From: Methylobacter tundripaludum
GTDB lineage: Bacteria; Pseudomonadota; Gammaproteobacteria; Methylococcales; Methylomonadaceae
Direction: 5' to 3'
DNA length: 64,000 nt
Assembly (NCBI RefSeq): GCF_002934365.1
Contig: NZ_PTIY01000003.1
Span: 248,001-312,000 of the forward strand
The translations under genes and the position numbers were made by a program. The notes under the pieces are model-generated. The model was given only the letters and a program-made list of their open reading frames with translations, did not search any database and was not told the DNA's origin. Positions within the stretch are counted from its first letter, which is position 1; each line of letters opens with the position of its first letter. Shown piece after piece: positions 17,085-27,286 of the stretch.

Positions 17085-18395
17085 TTACCGCGCGGCAAAA
17101 AACCGTTTCAATACTCTGATCATGTAATCATGATCCAGCACCCCGGCGCTTTCCCTGATGCTGTGCATCGCCCACATCGGGCTGCCGACATCGATTGAGC
17201 GTATGCCCAGTTTTGCCGACGTAATCGGCCCGATGGTGCTGCCGCAAGGCATATCGCAGCGGTGCGAATATTTCTGGTACGGCGCTCCGGCCTGTTCGCA
17301 CCAGTCGGCGAACATCGCCGCCGAGACGCTTTCCGAGCTGTAATTGTGGTTGGCGTTTACTTTAATCACCGGGCCTTTGTTGACGGCAACTTTATGTCCG
17401 GGATCGTAGGCATTGGGAAAATTGGGCTGATACGCATGCGCCATGTCCGCGCTGATCATGAAGCTCTTCGCCAATGCCCTGGCATAATCCTCGCTGCCGG
17501 TTGCGTTCGCCAAAGCGATGCGCCCGAGCACATCGGGCAGAAAACTGCCGTCCGCGCCTTTGTTGCTTTGGCTGCCGATTTCTTCATGGTCGAACAGCGC
17601 GCATACCCGCGTGGCATCCGACTGTATAGCGGCCGGATCAAGCAGCGCCTGTAACGCGGCATGGCAGGAAGCCAGATTATCCAATTGGCTGTTGGCATAA
17701 AACTCGCTGTCCTTACCCCAGAACACGCCTTTTTGCGTGTCGTACACGGCCAAATCCCAGGACAAGATACGCTCTGCGGCTATGCCTGATTGCTGTTGCA
17801 GCAGCGCAGAAAAATAAGCTTTCGGCAGTTGTTCCTCGGTCAATACCGACAGGATCAACGGCAATTCGGTCTGTTTTTGCAGCTTTAGGCCTTCTTCATT
17901 AACCGTCCTGTTCATGTGTATTGCCAGATTGGGCAAGCGCAGCAGCGGCTGATCGAACTTGACCAGCTTACCGGTTATCCGGCCTTGATCGTCTTTATAA
18001 GCGATACGTCCGGCAAGGCTCAAATCCCTGTCGGCAAAGGTCGCCAGTATCGGGCCTCCATAAACCTCGACGCCCAGCCTTACCAAGCCGTCCGCGCTGC
18101 TGGCCGCATTCGGCTTTATTCTCAATCCGGGGGAGTCGGTATGTGCGCCGACAATTTTAAACCCGGTTTCAGTCAGCGGTTTTTGGCCCTGCACAAACAG
18201 GATGATGGACGAATCGTCGCGCACCACGTAATAACGCCCGCCCGGCTGCAATGTCCATTTGGCCGTTTCGTCGAGGCGCTGCCACGGCGGCGTTTGCGCC
18301 GCAAGCTGGGCCTCGACGGTTTTAACCACATGCCAGGGGCTGGGGCTGGCGTCGATAAAATCGAGTAAGTTTTGAACCTGCCGCTTGGCGCTCAT
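17085..18395 (-). CDS. apeB: M18-family aminopeptidase
   Basis: The M18 family are dodecameric zinc aminopeptidases that release N-terminal residues, often acidic. The 436-residue frame has the metal ligands [11 protein letters not shown], the DHEEIGSQS motif (catalytic Glu), [13 protein letters not shown] and CGSTIGP near the end. It starts within msrB (4-bp ATGA overlap) and ends against the alkB-like start, making an msrB-apeB-alkB operon. Confidence 0.93.
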   Translation of the reverse strand: MSAKRQVQNLLDFIDASPSPWHVVKTVEAQLAAQTPPWQRLDETAKWTLQPGGRYYVVRDDSSIILFVQGQKPLTETGFKIVGAHTDSPGLRIKPNAASSADGLVRLGVEVYGGPILATFADRDLSLAGRIAYKDDQGRITGKLVKFDQPLLRLPNLAIHMNRTVNEEGLKLQKQTELPLILSVLTEEQLPKAYFSALLQQQSGIAAERILSWDLAVYDTQKGVFWGKDSEFYANSQLDNLASCHAALQALLDPAAIQSDATRVCALFDHEEIGSQSNKGADGSFLPDVLGRIALANATGSEDYARALAKSFMISADMAHAYQPNFPNAYDPGHKVAVNKGPVIKVNANHNYSSESVSAAMFADWCEQAGAPYQKYSHRCDMPCGSTIGPITSAKLGIRSIDVGSPMWAMHSIRESAGVLDHDYMIRVLKRFFAAR

Positions 18396-18790
18396 GATCT
18401 TTCTTTCAGGTCTAATGCCGCGGAATTGATGCAGTAACGCAGCCCTGTCGGTTGCGGGCCGTCCTCAAAGACATGGCCTAAATGCGCATCGCAGGATTTG
18501 CAAACCACTTCAACCCGGCGCATGCCGTGACTGGAGTCGGCATGCGCCGCCACGCTGTGCTCGGACGACACATCCCAAAAACTCGGCCAGCCGGAGCCTG
18601 AATCGTATTTAGTCGTCGAATCGAACAACGGATTGCCGCAGCAAATGCAATGATAAACGCCGTCTTTTTTGCAATCGGCGTATTTGCCGGTAAAAGGCGG
18701 CTCGGTAGCCTTCAGGCGGCAAATATTAAATTGCTCGGGCGTTAACTTTTGTTGCCACTGCCCGTTTTCGTCGTGTTCTTTATCCGTCAT
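18392..18790 (-). CDS. msrB: Peptide-methionine (R)-S-oxide reductase
   Basis: MsrB reduces the R epimer of methionine sulfoxide in oxidised proteins. The 132-residue protein has the zinc cysteine pairs CICCGNPLF and [17 protein letters not shown], the GSGWPSFW substrate motif and the catalytic Cys in RYCINSAAL. Length and motifs are canonical. It heads the msrB-apeB-alkB operon and is divergent from oadG. Confidence 0.95.
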   Translation of the reverse strand: MTDKEHDENGQWQQKLTPEQFNICRLKATEPPFTGKYADCKKDGVYHCICCGNPLFDSTTKYDSGSGWPSFWDVSSEHSVAAHADSSHGMRRVEVVCKSCDAHLGHVFEDGPQPTGLRYCINSAALDLKERS

Positions 18791-18892
18791 ATTTTTACAC
18801 CCGTAACAACCATTTATAATGATGCTTATTGTACGCGTTCAAGACGGCATAGCCAAAAGGACAGCCGGTCGCGCCGATATGAAAAACATCGA

Positions 18893-18921
18893 TTAGCTCT
18901 GAATTTTGCCTATGCTACAAT
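18893..18921 (+). promoter_or_regulatory. Putative sigma-70 promoter for oadGA
   Basis: TTAGCT (18893-18898) and TACAAT (18916-18921) are separated by 17 bp and lie 35 bp before the oadG ATG. This is a match by eye to -35/-10 consensus boxes; no transcription data are available. Confidence 0.35.
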
Positions 18922-18955
18922 GCAATAGTTATTGAATTTAAATAAGTGATCAACC

Positions 18956-19189
18956 ATGACAGAACAAATGACTAGCGGAATCGAATTAATGTTTGTCGGG
19001 ATGGGCATCGTGTTCCTGTTTTTAGCCATGCTGGTAGTCGCTATCAACATCATGTCGGCGCTGGTGCAACGCTATTTCCCGGAAACGCCCGCATCAAAAG
19101 CGGTTCCCGGCATTACCGTCGACATTGATAAAAGCGTTGTTGCCGCGATCACCGCCGCCGTGCATCAGTATCGGAAAAAGCATAACTAA
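18956..19189 (+). CDS. oadG: Oxaloacetate decarboxylase gamma subunit
   Basis: OadG is the small membrane subunit that assembles the alpha and beta subunits of the Na+-pumping oxaloacetate decarboxylase. The 77-residue protein has one membrane helix ([20 protein letters not shown], about 10-29) and a polar tail ending in RKKHN, the usual architecture. It is followed 61 bp later by oadA, with oadB after that. Confidence 0.9.
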   Translation: MTEQMTSGIELMFVGMGIVFLFLAMLVVAINIMSALVQRYFPETPASKAVPGITVDIDKSVVAAITAAVHQYRKKHN

Positions 19190-19250
19190 CGGCCTCCAAC
19201 AAAGGTCAACGATTAAACAATTTACCAAGGTTTCAGGAGAAACAACAAGC

Positions 19251-21056
19251 ATGGCCACCGTTAAAAAGCAGCCCTTAGGTATCACCGAAGTCGTTCTGCG
19301 TGATGCTCATCAATCTATTTTGGCAACCCGCTTGCGCATTGAAGACTTGCTGCCGATTTGTGAGCAACTGGACCAAGTCGGTTACTGGTCTATTGAGTCC
19401 TGGGGCGGCGCTACCTTTGACGCCTGTATCCGTTATCTGGGCGAAGACCCCTGGGAAAGACTGCGCCTGCTGAAAGCCGCGATGCCCAAAACCCCGCAGC
19501 AAATGCTGTTCCGCGGCCAGAATATCCTGGGCTACCGCCATTATGCTGACGACGTGGTTGACAAGTTTGTTGAGCGTTGCGTGGTCAACGGTATCGACGT
19601 GTTCCGCATTTTTGATGCGATGAATGACATGCGCAACATCGAGCATGCGGTCAAAGCCGTACTCCGCACCGACGCTCATGCGCAAGGCACCATATCCTAC
19701 ACTACCAGCCCCGTGCACACCCTGGATTTATGGGTGGACCTGGGCAAACAGATCGAAGACATGGGCGCGCATTCCATTTGCATCAAAGACATGGCCGGAC
19801 TGCTGAAACCTTACGATGCCTTTGAACTGGTCAAGCGCCTGAAAAAAAGCACCAAAATTCCGATTCATTTACATTGCCATGCAACCACCGGCCTGAGTGT
19901 CGCCACATTGATCAAGGCTGCCGAAGCGGGCGTGGACAATGTCGATACCGCGATTTCATCGATGAGCATGACTTACGGCCACAGCCCCACCGAAACCATC
20001 GTCTCCAGCCTGGAAGGCACCGGGCGCGATACCGGCCTGGATCTGGTCAAACTGGAACATATCGCGACCTATTTCCGAGATATACGCAAAAAATATGCGC
20101 AATTCGAAGGCAGTTTGAAAGGCGTCGATAGCCGCATCCTGATTTCCCAAGTGCCGGGCGGCATGCTGACCAATATGGAAAGCCAGCTGAAAGAGCAAGG
20201 CGCCGCCGACAAGTTCGACGAGGTTATGCTGGAAATTCCCCGCGTCCGTGAAGACCTGGGCTTTATTCCGCTGGTCACGCCGACTTCGCAAATCGTCGGC
20301 ACCCAAGCCGTCATCAACGTGATGAACGGCGAACGCTACAAAAACATCACCAAGGAAACCGCCGGGGTTTTAAAAGGCGAATACGGCGCCACGCCCGCGC
20401 CGGTCAACAAAGCGCTGCAAGACAAGGTGTTGAACGGCGAGCAAGCGATTACCTGCCGTCCGGCCGACCTGATTGCGCCGGAGATGGATAAGCTGGTTGC
20501 CGAAGTACAGGAGAAAGCTCAAGCCGAAGGCGTAACCCTGGCCGCCAACATCGAAGAAGATGCGTTGATCAACGGCCTGTTTGCGCAGGTCGGCTGGAAG
20601 TTCCTGGCTAACCGGGGCAATCCGGCCGCCTTTGAAGCGGCGCCGGATGCGCAAGCCTTTGCCGCCGCCAATGCGGCTCCAGTAGCCGTAGCCAATGTCG
20701 GCAATGCAGCCGCCCAACCGCCGACGGAAGCTTACACGGTTAACGTCGATGGCAGGAACTTCAGCGTCATCGTCGGCGCCAACGCCTCAGCCATGATGAT
20801 CGAGCCTGCAATCACAGCTCCCCATACCGCACTGATAGCCAGCAGCGGCGTTCCGATTGAATCGCCGATGGCCGGTAATATCTTGAAAATCCTGGTCGAT
20901 GTGGGTAGCATCGTTGCCGAAGGCGATGTCGTGGTGATTATGGAAGCAATGAAAATGGAAACCGAAGTACGCTCCAAAACGACCGGTATCGTCAGCGCCG
21001 TCTATGTCAAAGAAGGTAGTGCGGTTGCCGGCGGCGATGTATTGATTTCTTTATAA
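19251..21056 (+). CDS. oadA: Oxaloacetate decarboxylase alpha subunit (carboxyltransferase, biotinyl)
   Basis: OadA moves carboxyl from oxaloacetate onto biotin, giving pyruvate; OadB then decarboxylates the biotin and exports Na+. The ATG at 19251, with AGGAGA 10 nt before it, gives 601 residues; the longer ORF starting inside oadG is an artefact. The carboxyltransferase domain shows [46 protein letters not shown] and the C-terminal biotinyl domain ends in EAMKMETEV with acceptor Lys568. Between them is an Ala/Pro-rich linker. A pyruvate carboxylase B subunit is the main alternative, but OadG and OadB settle it. Confidence 0.95.
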   Translation: MATVKKQPLGITEVVLRDAHQSILATRLRIEDLLPICEQLDQVGYWSIESWGGATFDACIRYLGEDPWERLRLLKAAMPKTPQQMLFRGQNILGYRHYADDVVDKFVERCVVNGIDVFRIFDAMNDMRNIEHAVKAVLRTDAHAQGTISYTTSPVHTLDLWVDLGKQIEDMGAHSICIKDMAGLLKPYDAFELVKRLKKSTKIPIHLHCHATTGLSVATLIKAAEAGVDNVDTAISSMSMTYGHSPTETIVSSLEGTGRDTGLDLVKLEHIATYFRDIRKKYAQFEGSLKGVDSRILISQVPGGMLTNMESQLKEQGAADKFDEVMLEIPRVREDLGFIPLVTPTSQIVGTQAVINVMNGERYKNITKETAGVLKGEYGATPAPVNKALQDKVLNGEQAITCRPADLIAPEMDKLVAEVQEKAQAEGVTLAANIEEDALINGLFAQVGWKFLANRGNPAAFEAAPDAQAFAAANAAPVAVANVGNAAAQPPTEAYTVNVDGRNFSVIVGANASAMMIEPAITAPHTALIASSGVPIESPMAGNILKILVDVGSIVAEGDVVVIMEAMKMETEVRSKTTGIVSAVYVKEGSAVAGGDVLISL

Positions 21057-21087
21057 AAGGACAACTACAGAGAACACGAATAACCGT

Positions 21088-21152
21088 AAGGCGCCCGGTT
21101 CCGATCGCCTTACACTTCGTAAATCTGCACAAGGGCGGCCATCCGGCCGCCC
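21088..21152. repeat. Two hairpins between oadA and oadB
   Basis: GTAAGGCG/CGCCTTAC (about 21088-21114) and GGGCGGCC/GGCCGCCC (about 21133-21152) are dispersed-repeat-like stems. On the minus strand the second begins GTAGGGGCGGCC, again a GTAG head. They may attenuate transcription and so adjust the oadA:oadB ratio; that is inference. Confidence 0.5.
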
Positions 21153-21179
21153 CTACATGATTTAATAAAGAGACCTCTC

Positions 21180-22307
21180 ATGGAAAATCTCATTTCACTC
21201 TGGCAAAGCACCGGTATTTACAACTTTTCCGGCGGCCAGGCCTTCATGATGCTGATCGGCTTTTTGCTGCTGTTCCTGGCGATCAAAAAAGGCTTTGAGC
21301 CCTTGCTGTTATTGCCGATAGGTTTTGGCGCTATACTCAGCAATATCCCGGTTGCCGGTATCGCCGAAGAAGGCGGCATTTTGTATTACCTGTATTACGG
21401 CATTAAGCTCGGCATATTTCCCCTGCTGATCTTTATGGGCGTAGGTGCAATGACCGATTTCGGGCCGATGCTGGCTAATCCCAAGACCTTGTTACTGGGC
21501 GCTGCGGCGCAGTTCGGCATCTTTGCCTCACTGCTGGGAGCGCTGGCGCTGAACGTCATACCGGGTCTTGAATTCAGCTTAAAAGACGCCGCCGCGATCG
21601 GCATTATCGGCGGCGCCGACGGCCCGACCGCGATTTATGTAGCCTCGAAACTGGCGCCCGACCTGTTGGGGGCCATCGCAGTCGCCGCCTACTCCTACAT
21701 GGCTTTAGTGCCGCTGATACAGCCGCCGATCATGCGCGCCTTAACCACCGAAGATGAACGCAGAATTGAAATGCAGCAGCTGCGCGTAGTCGGCAAAACC
21801 GAAAAAATCGTCTTCCCGTTAATGCTGCTGGTTATTTGCGCCTTGCTGCTGCCCTCGGCTGCGCCTTTAATCGGCATGTTCGCGCTGGGCAATCTGATGA
21901 ACGCCTGCGGCGTCGTTGAGCGCCTGAGTCAAACCGCACAAAACGAACTGATCAATATTGTTACTATTTTCTTAGGGTTAGCGGTAGGTTCCAAGCTCAG
22001 CGCCGAAGCCTTTTTGCAAGTCAAAACACTGGGCATCCTGGGTTTGGGAGCGATTGCGTTCAGCATCGGCACGGCGGCCGGCGTCATCATGGCGAAAATC
22101 ATGAATAAATTCAGCAGCACGCCTATCAATCCGCTGATCGGCGCAGCCGGCGTCTCCGCAGTGCCGATGGCCGCGCGGGTAGCCAATAAACTGGGGCTGG
22201 AAAGCAACCCGCATAACTTCCTGCTGATGCATGCGATGGGGCCTAATGTGGCCGGGGTGATTGGTTCCGCGGTTGCGGCGGGGATTTTGTTGAGCTTGGT
22301 GAAGTAA
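21180..22307 (+). CDS. oadB: Oxaloacetate decarboxylase beta subunit, Na+ pump
   Basis: OadB is the integral membrane subunit that couples carboxybiotin decarboxylation to Na+ export. The 375-residue protein is almost entirely hydrophobic segments with the family signatures [35 protein letters not shown] (containing the ion-site Asp), [17 protein letters not shown] and [20 protein letters not shown]. It lies 123 bp after oadA behind two hairpins. A terminator follows. Confidence 0.96.
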   Translation: MENLISLWQSTGIYNFSGGQAFMMLIGFLLLFLAIKKGFEPLLLLPIGFGAILSNIPVAGIAEEGGILYYLYYGIKLGIFPLLIFMGVGAMTDFGPMLANPKTLLLGAAAQFGIFASLLGALALNVIPGLEFSLKDAAAIGIIGGADGPTAIYVASKLAPDLLGAIAVAAYSYMALVPLIQPPIMRALTTEDERRIEMQQLRVVGKTEKIVFPLMLLVICALLLPSAAPLIGMFALGNLMNACGVVERLSQTAQNELINIVTIFLGLAVGSKLSAEAFLQVKTLGILGLGAIAFSIGTAAGVIMAKIMNKFSSTPINPLIGAAGVSAVPMAARVANKLGLESNPHNFLLMHAMGPNVAGVIGSAVAAGILLSLVK

Positions 22308-22323
22308 GGCAATGATAAAGACA

Positions 22324-22354
22324 GGCGACCGCCCCGGTCGCCTCGTCGTTTTTA
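22324..22354 (+). terminator. Rho-independent terminator of oadB
   Basis: GGCGACC, a five-base GCCCC loop, and GGTCGCC (22324-22342) are followed by TCGTCGTTTTT. It sits 17 bp after the oadB stop and before the convergent coiled-coil gene. Confidence 0.75.
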
Positions 22355-22370
22355 AACGCAATTTTGCCGC

Positions 22371-23171
22371 CTATTGCGCAGCTTCCATCTTGCCCTTCCC
22401 GTCCCAAAACTGCGATTTTTTTACGGCTTCGACGGCATTTTCCAAACCCTGTTCAGCCCTGGATTTCAACCGCCCGATCAAGCCCTTCAGCAATGCGTCC
22501 GCATTGGCCCGAAGCTCCTTTCTTATGCCCAATAAAGCCTCCAGTTTGTGCATGGCCGGTTCCGCCACCCAAACCTGAAAAATAACCTGACCCTCCGTCG
22601 GCAGCGACGATGCCGTTGCAACAGCTTTGTCGTACCACAGCTTGCCCGGATAAATGATTTTTTGCTCGACCAGCGCCTGGCTGTTTTTTACATTGCCATC
22701 AGCCAACTCAACAATTCGTCTGGACGGCTCAACGACCCATTTTTCAAAATACCTTATCGCGTGATCGGGACATTGGTGAACGATGTTCGAAGTCGTTTGG
22801 ATGTTTTCGTGAATCAATACTTTCTTTTTGCTGATCAGATCCTTGGCCTCATAGACGATGCCCTGAATGACTTCAATCTGCTGCTGGATTTGCGTTAAAG
22901 CCGGATTGATTATTTTTTCGTCAATTCCGTTCTTGATTTGATCCCTGCACTGGTGAATTGTAAATATCGTTTTTTTCAACAGCGATTGTTGAGCGTATAT
23001 CAGTTTCGATTCCAATTCGTGAATTCTTAAATCCCGCTCAGCTAACGATTTTTTCAGCATACTGATCGTTTTCTTATTCTCTTTCAGCTGCTCGGAAAGC
23101 TTAGCCACCTCTTTTTCCAACTGGGTTAATTTAGCTAACCTGCCGGTTTTAGCGCCATTATCAGATCCCAT
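22371..23171 (-). CDS. Hypothetical coiled-coil protein
   Basis: I do not recognise the family. The 266-residue soluble protein starts with about 60 residues of strong coiled coil (LTQLEKEVAKLSEQLKENKK, then SLAERDLRIHELESKLIYAQ). The rest is predicted mostly helical, with blocks resembling helical-bundle repeats (LIHENIQTTSNIVHQCPDHA, VVEPSRRIVELADGNVKNSQ, AEPAMHKLEALLGIRKEL). Ends in a polar KKSQFWDGKGKMEAAQ. A scaffold or membrane-associated role is possible but not shown. It is isolated by a terminator and a 550-bp gap. Confidence 0.65.
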   Translation of the reverse strand: MGSDNGAKTGRLAKLTQLEKEVAKLSEQLKENKKTISMLKKSLAERDLRIHELESKLIYAQQSLLKKTIFTIHQCRDQIKNGIDEKIINPALTQIQQQIEVIQGIVYEAKDLISKKKVLIHENIQTTSNIVHQCPDHAIRYFEKWVVEPSRRIVELADGNVKNSQALVEQKIIYPGKLWYDKAVATASSLPTEGQVIFQVWVAEPAMHKLEALLGIRKELRANADALLKGLIGRLKSRAEQGLENAVEAVKKSQFWDGKGKMEAAQ

Positions 23172-23722
23172 ACCCGTCCTCCTCTCTCATGTAATTGTTT
23201 ATATTTATTATTATTTTTGCCGATAGGCAAAAGCATTGATAACAAACAAGCTCCTTAAAGTCAACAAAACCCAATCAAATTGCTTGCGACCGCTTGTATA
23301 CCGGATTTTGTTTACATCTGACATCGGCATTGACCGGCAAACTATAATTTCCCGATCAACTAAAAATTTTTAGATGGGAAGACAGCCTTGTGTATCGGCA
23401 AGCCATCCTTGGCTTCTTGGTTCCGGTTAGATCACGAAGCGAATCCGTGCCGGAACAACGAAAAGGAGATTGGTATGGGTGGGATGAAAATTATTGGGCG
23501 CCGTCCTCTATTTTTTAATGCTGTTGCTTGAACGGCATCCGAACCGCTTGCCCTAGAAAACGCTGATTAAATCCTTCGACAAGTTCAGGATGAATGGTAA
23601 GTTATTGATTTCTTTCGCGGTGAATTGTCGATTCCGTTCGTAGTGAATTGCCGCTTCCGTTCGTGGTGAGCTTGTCGAACCATGAGCGGAAGCGATTTGT
23701 TCAGCGCCACCCTAGATCAAAC
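23172..23722. other. 550-bp noncoding gap with a dispersed palindrome
   Basis: It contains degenerate copies of the common TTCGACAAG-TTCAGGATGAA element near 23577 and a stem (CGCTTCCGTTCGTGGT / ACCATGAGCGGAAGCG) at 23652-23694 that carries its reverse complement. An 18-codon ORF (23474-23530) has a good AAAGGAGA site but no other support. I cannot name an RNA family in this gap. Confidence 0.5.
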
Positions 23723-24313
23723 TCAGGGTAATTTAGTCATTTCCGAAACCTTGCCGTAATCAACCCCGACACTGATGATAAAGCTACTGGCTTCTTCGAT
23801 ATTCATCGTTGATTTAATGACTTTCGATTTATCGACGATCACCGTAAAACCGGAAGTCGGGTTAGGTGATGTAGGAATAAACAGCACGTATTTATCTTCG
23901 TGCCGGTTGGTCACATAAGCCGTCATCCACATGTCGTCTTTGGGATACTCGACATAAACCACTTCCTTCGCAATAGTCCGGTCATGGCTTGAAAACATAT
24001 TGATAACCTTTTTAAGCACCCGGTACAGCGTATTGATTAATGGAATCCGGTCGATAACATGGTCGAACGCGGCAATAACCCAGGAGCGGCCTTCCTGGAC
24101 TAATTTGTGGCCGATATAGATCAGAATGCTAAAACTGAGCGCAAAAAACAGAAGCGTATAGAGATAATTATCCGAATAGCCGTAAACCAATTGAAACAGA
24201 TCGGAAACCCGGTCTTTTACAAAAATCATAATTTGCAAAATAATAACAATAGGAATAACCGCAAAAACACCGATCAGGAAATAATTCAACAGCTTTTTAA
24301 TCAACTCTTTCAT
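23723..24313 (-). CDS. DUF502 membrane protein
   Basis: The 196-residue protein matches the DUF502 family: two N-terminal membrane helices (LIGVFAVIPIVIILQIMIFV and YTLLFFALSFSILIYIGHKL) then a soluble domain with RIPLINTLYRVLKKVINMFS, VYVEYPKDDMWMTAYVTN and VLFIPTSPNPTSGFTVIVD. The function is not established. The ATG at 24313 has GGAGAG 5 nt before it, so a TTG at 24325 is rejected. It lies 15 bp after a TSUP permease gene, likely an operon. Confidence 0.88.
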   Translation of the reverse strand: MKELIKKLLNYFLIGVFAVIPIVIILQIMIFVKDRVSDLFQLVYGYSDNYLYTLLFFALSFSILIYIGHKLVQEGRSWVIAAFDHVIDRIPLINTLYRVLKKVINMFSSHDRTIAKEVVYVEYPKDDMWMTAYVTNRHEDKYVLFIPTSPNPTSGFTVIVDKSKVIKSTMNIEEASSFIISVGVDYGKVSEMTKLP

Positions 24314-24328
24314 TGTTCTCTCCAATTT

Positions 24329-25051
24329 TTATAAGGATTTTGTTATTAAAAGGATACCTGAGGCCAACAGGAACAAGGCAAACAACTTGCCGTATTTTTC
24401 ATTATCGATTCCTTTATAAAGCATTTCTTCCGTCAATAGAAACATCACCACAGCCACCTGAATAAAACTTATTCTATCTGCAAACGATACTGCAAACTCA
24501 CTGCCGATCATCAATAACGTCGCCAACTGGCACAGGGCCAGCGTCGCATAGCTCGCCGCAGCAGTTACGCGTGTTTTGTTTTTTGGGTAATGCTTGCTGA
24601 AAATGATCGAGGTTAACATCGAACCGCCTAAATTGCTGACACCGTGAACCAGGCCCATCGCCATCAGATAAATCTTTTCGTACTTGACTATGGACTGTAG
24701 CGCTCTTTCAATAGCCGTCGAGGAACTTTTCAACGCCACCAAAATCAGCAATCCGCCGATCACCAGACTAAGATTGATTTTGACCGTGGTAACCGCCAGT
24801 AAAAACAGCACCACCAAAGGAATGCTGTAGACCAGCACATTTTTATAAAACCCGATATCAATATCTTGATAGTGCCTTAGCACTTGCAAAGCGCTTATCG
24901 CGATAGAAACCGGCAGCAACACGCCCAGCGTATCGACAAAGCCGTAACCGAGTAAAAGCAGCAGGGGCGTGCCGAATAATAATACGCCTACCCCAAAAAC
25001 AGACTGAATGACAGACGTGGCGACAACCGTCAGTAAAATATCGACCGGCAT
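24329..25051 (-). CDS. TSUP-family (TauE/SafE) permease
   Basis: TSUP proteins are predicted anion or sulfur-compound exporters of the TauE/SafE type. The 240-residue protein has about seven or eight hydrophobic segments and the repeated motif FGVGVLLFGTPLLLLLGY plus the second-half GLVHGVSNLGGSMLTSIIF. The substrate is unknown. It precedes the DUF502 gene with a 15-bp gap, so both are probably one transcript. Confidence 0.85.
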   Translation of the reverse strand: MPVDILLTVVATSVIQSVFGVGVLLFGTPLLLLLGYGFVDTLGVLLPVSIAISALQVLRHYQDIDIGFYKNVLVYSIPLVVLFLLAVTTVKINLSLVIGGLLILVALKSSSTAIERALQSIVKYEKIYLMAMGLVHGVSNLGGSMLTSIIFSKHYPKNKTRVTAAASYATLALCQLATLLMIGSEFAVSFADRISFIQVAVVMFLLTEEMLYKGIDNEKYGKLFALFLLASGILLITKSL

Positions 25052-25248
25052 TGAACTCCTCCTTCATTATTATTGTTGTTATTCCGGTGTTTCATTATAC
25101 CCGAGAGCGCCGGCAGGCAAATTTATGATTGCCGTTTACGTTAACTTAAGAAAATCCGTTTTATTAATCTTTAACAGCCCCGGATTCCAAAAGGCCCGTC
25201 AAGCTAATTGCGATTAAACGGCGCAATGCCGATCAAACAGAATAGGTT

Positions 25249-26133
25249 TCACAGCGCTCCCGCAAGCCGTATAAGTTCTGTCGTTTGTTGACGTATTTGG
25301 GCGACAACCTGTTGATCCATCTGCTGCAACCAACGCCCTGGAATCTGCCCAATGCCGTATTTAGCGCCTGCCAGCATGCCGGCCAACGCACCTGTGGTGT
25401 CGGCATCCCCGCCCTGATTAACGGTTGCAATCAGACAAGATTCGAAACTGTCGGTGCTGAAAAAATAATGCAAAACCGTCTGCACGGTATCGACAATATA
25501 GCCCGAGGCTTTGCCCGGATAAGGACTATAGGCAAATTCGCCGTATTGACCGATCAACCGCTCGGCTTCCTGTTTGCAAGCATCCATCTCCTGCCCGTTG
25601 ATTAAACAATTGACGATCCGTCCCAGCGTTAACGTGGCCGCATTGGACAACGGATGGTTATGGGTAATATGGCTTTGTTGCAAACTCCATTCGCTAAAAC
25701 AGTCAGGCCGGTTTAAGGTCGCCAGCACCACCGGCAGGTTACGCATACACGCGCCGTTTCCCGCATCGCCATCGCGAGGCAAACCGAACAGTTCGCCGCT
25801 ATCCCGATAACGGATGATACCGCGCTGGCAGGTATCGCCTATATCCGGCGGACCGCTTTCCAACCAGGCGACAAAATTATCGGCGACAGCCCGAATGTTC
25901 CAGCCCTGATGCTCGATAATGGCCTGTCCTAGTGCAAGCGACATTTGCGTGTCGTCGGTAACTTGGCCCGCTTCCAGGCCCAGCCAGCCGCCGCCGATCA
26001 TATCCCGATGCACGCCGTAGCGTTTTTGGATTTGTTTCGGCGACATAAACTCGACCGTCGCCCCGAGCGCATCGCCGCAGGCAAAACCCAAATAAGCGCC
26101 CAAGGCCTTGTTTAATATCTTCTCTGTAGACAT
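25249..26133 (-). CDS. draG: ADP-ribosyl-[dinitrogenase reductase] hydrolase
   Basis: DraG removes ADP-ribose from nitrogenase iron protein and restores its activity. The 294-residue frame has the dinuclear Mn-site motifs GDALGATVEF, GQVTDDTQMSLALG, the THNHPLS region and the C-terminal NQGGDADTTGALAGMLAGAK. It begins 8 bp after draT, giving a draT-draG operon. Other ADP-ribosylglycohydrolases share the motifs; the adjacent DraT makes the nitrogenase role the best reading. Confidence 0.9.
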   Translation of the reverse strand: MSTEKILNKALGAYLGFACGDALGATVEFMSPKQIQKRYGVHRDMIGGGWLGLEAGQVTDDTQMSLALGQAIIEHQGWNIRAVADNFVAWLESGPPDIGDTCQRGIIRYRDSGELFGLPRDGDAGNGACMRNLPVVLATLNRPDCFSEWSLQQSHITHNHPLSNAATLTLGRIVNCLINGQEMDACKQEAERLIGQYGEFAYSPYPGKASGYIVDTVQTVLHYFFSTDSFESCLIATVNQGGDADTTGALAGMLAGAKYGIGQIPGRWLQQMDQQVVAQIRQQTTELIRLAGAL

Positions 26134-26141
26134 ACTTCCCC

Positions 26142-26951
26142 CTAACGCCGCACTTTAACCCGGTAATCGCCGCCGATCACCAGATATTCGGCTTCGCCAT
26201 GCAAGGCATGGTGCGGCAGCAGTTCACTGAAAAAAACCAGTTTAACCATCGGCACTTCAACCTCCAGAATATAAGCACCGAATTCACTGGCAATGCTGCG
26301 GCGGTCGGTAAAGGAAACAATATTATTGAATCGCACGATTTTATGGGTTTTATCTTCATCCAGAACCAGCCAATCATCATCCAGTGAATTGACGCCGCGA
26401 TAAAGGGTTTTATGCGTCGCCGCCGGAAACTGAAAACGTTCAATAACCCACTGGCAATATTCGTAAAGAAGATCCAGCTGCATGTAAATGCAGTTGTTGT
26501 GATAACGGCTGTTCATCTTTTCTTCGATATACATGACCCAGTCCTTGCTGATGAAACTGGCTATGCGCTGTTTATGATAAGTGGGAAACAGTCCGAAGCG
26601 GCTTTCGACCCAGCCTTTAAAAACCGCGCCCTGAGCATTGTTTGAATCCAGCCCCCAATCCTGGATTAACCGGAGATAACTGTTACGGTAACGCCGCCTT
26701 CCCGAATGATCGTTGCCTAATCGTTGCTCGGTTTCAAAGCCGAAAACGATGCACATATAGTCTTGAAATATCCGGCCGCAATCATCGCGTGTCGGCTGCC
26801 TGAGCAATTGCTCAAACAAACCTGAAGCCGATTCGCGGGTGCCTGCAATATGCAACGGTATGGGATTTTCGTTAAAGGCATGACTGGCCATGCAAGCCGT
26901 CGCCAAACCGATTAAGTTGGTGCTGTGGCCGTATTGGGAAATATCGGGCAT
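26142..26951 (-). CDS. draT: NAD+-dinitrogen-reductase ADP-ribosyltransferase
   Basis: DraT transfers ADP-ribose from NAD+ to an arginine of NifH, switching nitrogenase off after ammonium or darkness/energy shift. The 269-residue protein shows the DraT-family blocks NLIGLATACMASHAFNENP, YRNSYLRLIQDWGLDSNNAQ, SRFGLFPTYHKQRIASFIS and TLYRGVNSLDD, with VSFTDRRSIASEFG and EAEYLVIGGDYRVK in the ADP-ribosyltransferase fold (R-S-E type). Its presence implies nitrogenase genes elsewhere in the genome; none are in this window. Confidence 0.92.
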   Translation of the reverse strand: MPDISQYGHSTNLIGLATACMASHAFNENPIPLHIAGTRESASGLFEQLLRQPTRDDCGRIFQDYMCIVFGFETEQRLGNDHSGRRRYRNSYLRLIQDWGLDSNNAQGAVFKGWVESRFGLFPTYHKQRIASFISKDWVMYIEEKMNSRYHNNCIYMQLDLLYEYCQWVIERFQFPAATHKTLYRGVNSLDDDWLVLDEDKTHKIVRFNNIVSFTDRRSIASEFGAYILEVEVPMVKLVFFSELLPHHALHGEAEYLVIGGDYRVKVRR

Positions 26952-27286
26952 TGGTTAATTAGGGAAAATCTTCTGGCTATGAGCGGGTGAAACAATTTTT
27001 GCATCAAATGGTTGGTTTAGCCAGAATGTGTTCGAAAATCGGGCATTTTAAACGGGGCATTATGGCCTACCTGCGTCACTAGGAGTGCAAGCTTTGCTTG
27101 CGAAACAGGCGAAGCCTGTACTCCAATTTACCCCGTCCTAAGTTACCACCGTTCAATACCAAACTTACGGCAACATTTTCGGATTTCATCACAAGCCACA
27201 CCTAAATCCGGCTCATCGGCTAATAAGCAAAAACAATTGTTTAATATGCCAAGATACTCACGTTCTCAGCTTTCTTGTGTATTCAG
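26952..27286. other. Gap upstream of draT with a dispersed hairpin
   Basis: At 27091-27124 GGAGTGCAAGCTTTGCTTGC is followed by GAAACAGGCGAAGCCTGTAC and ends ACTCC, forming two stem-loops with a GGAG head. No gene is apparent. The draT promoter must lie in this gap; no sigma-54 -24/-12 site or NifA-type site is obvious. Confidence 0.5.

Noticed and set aside
23474-23530. 18-codon ORF with a good Shine-Dalgarno
   Set aside because: Too short to judge and without any neighbour or family support, so not listed as a gene.
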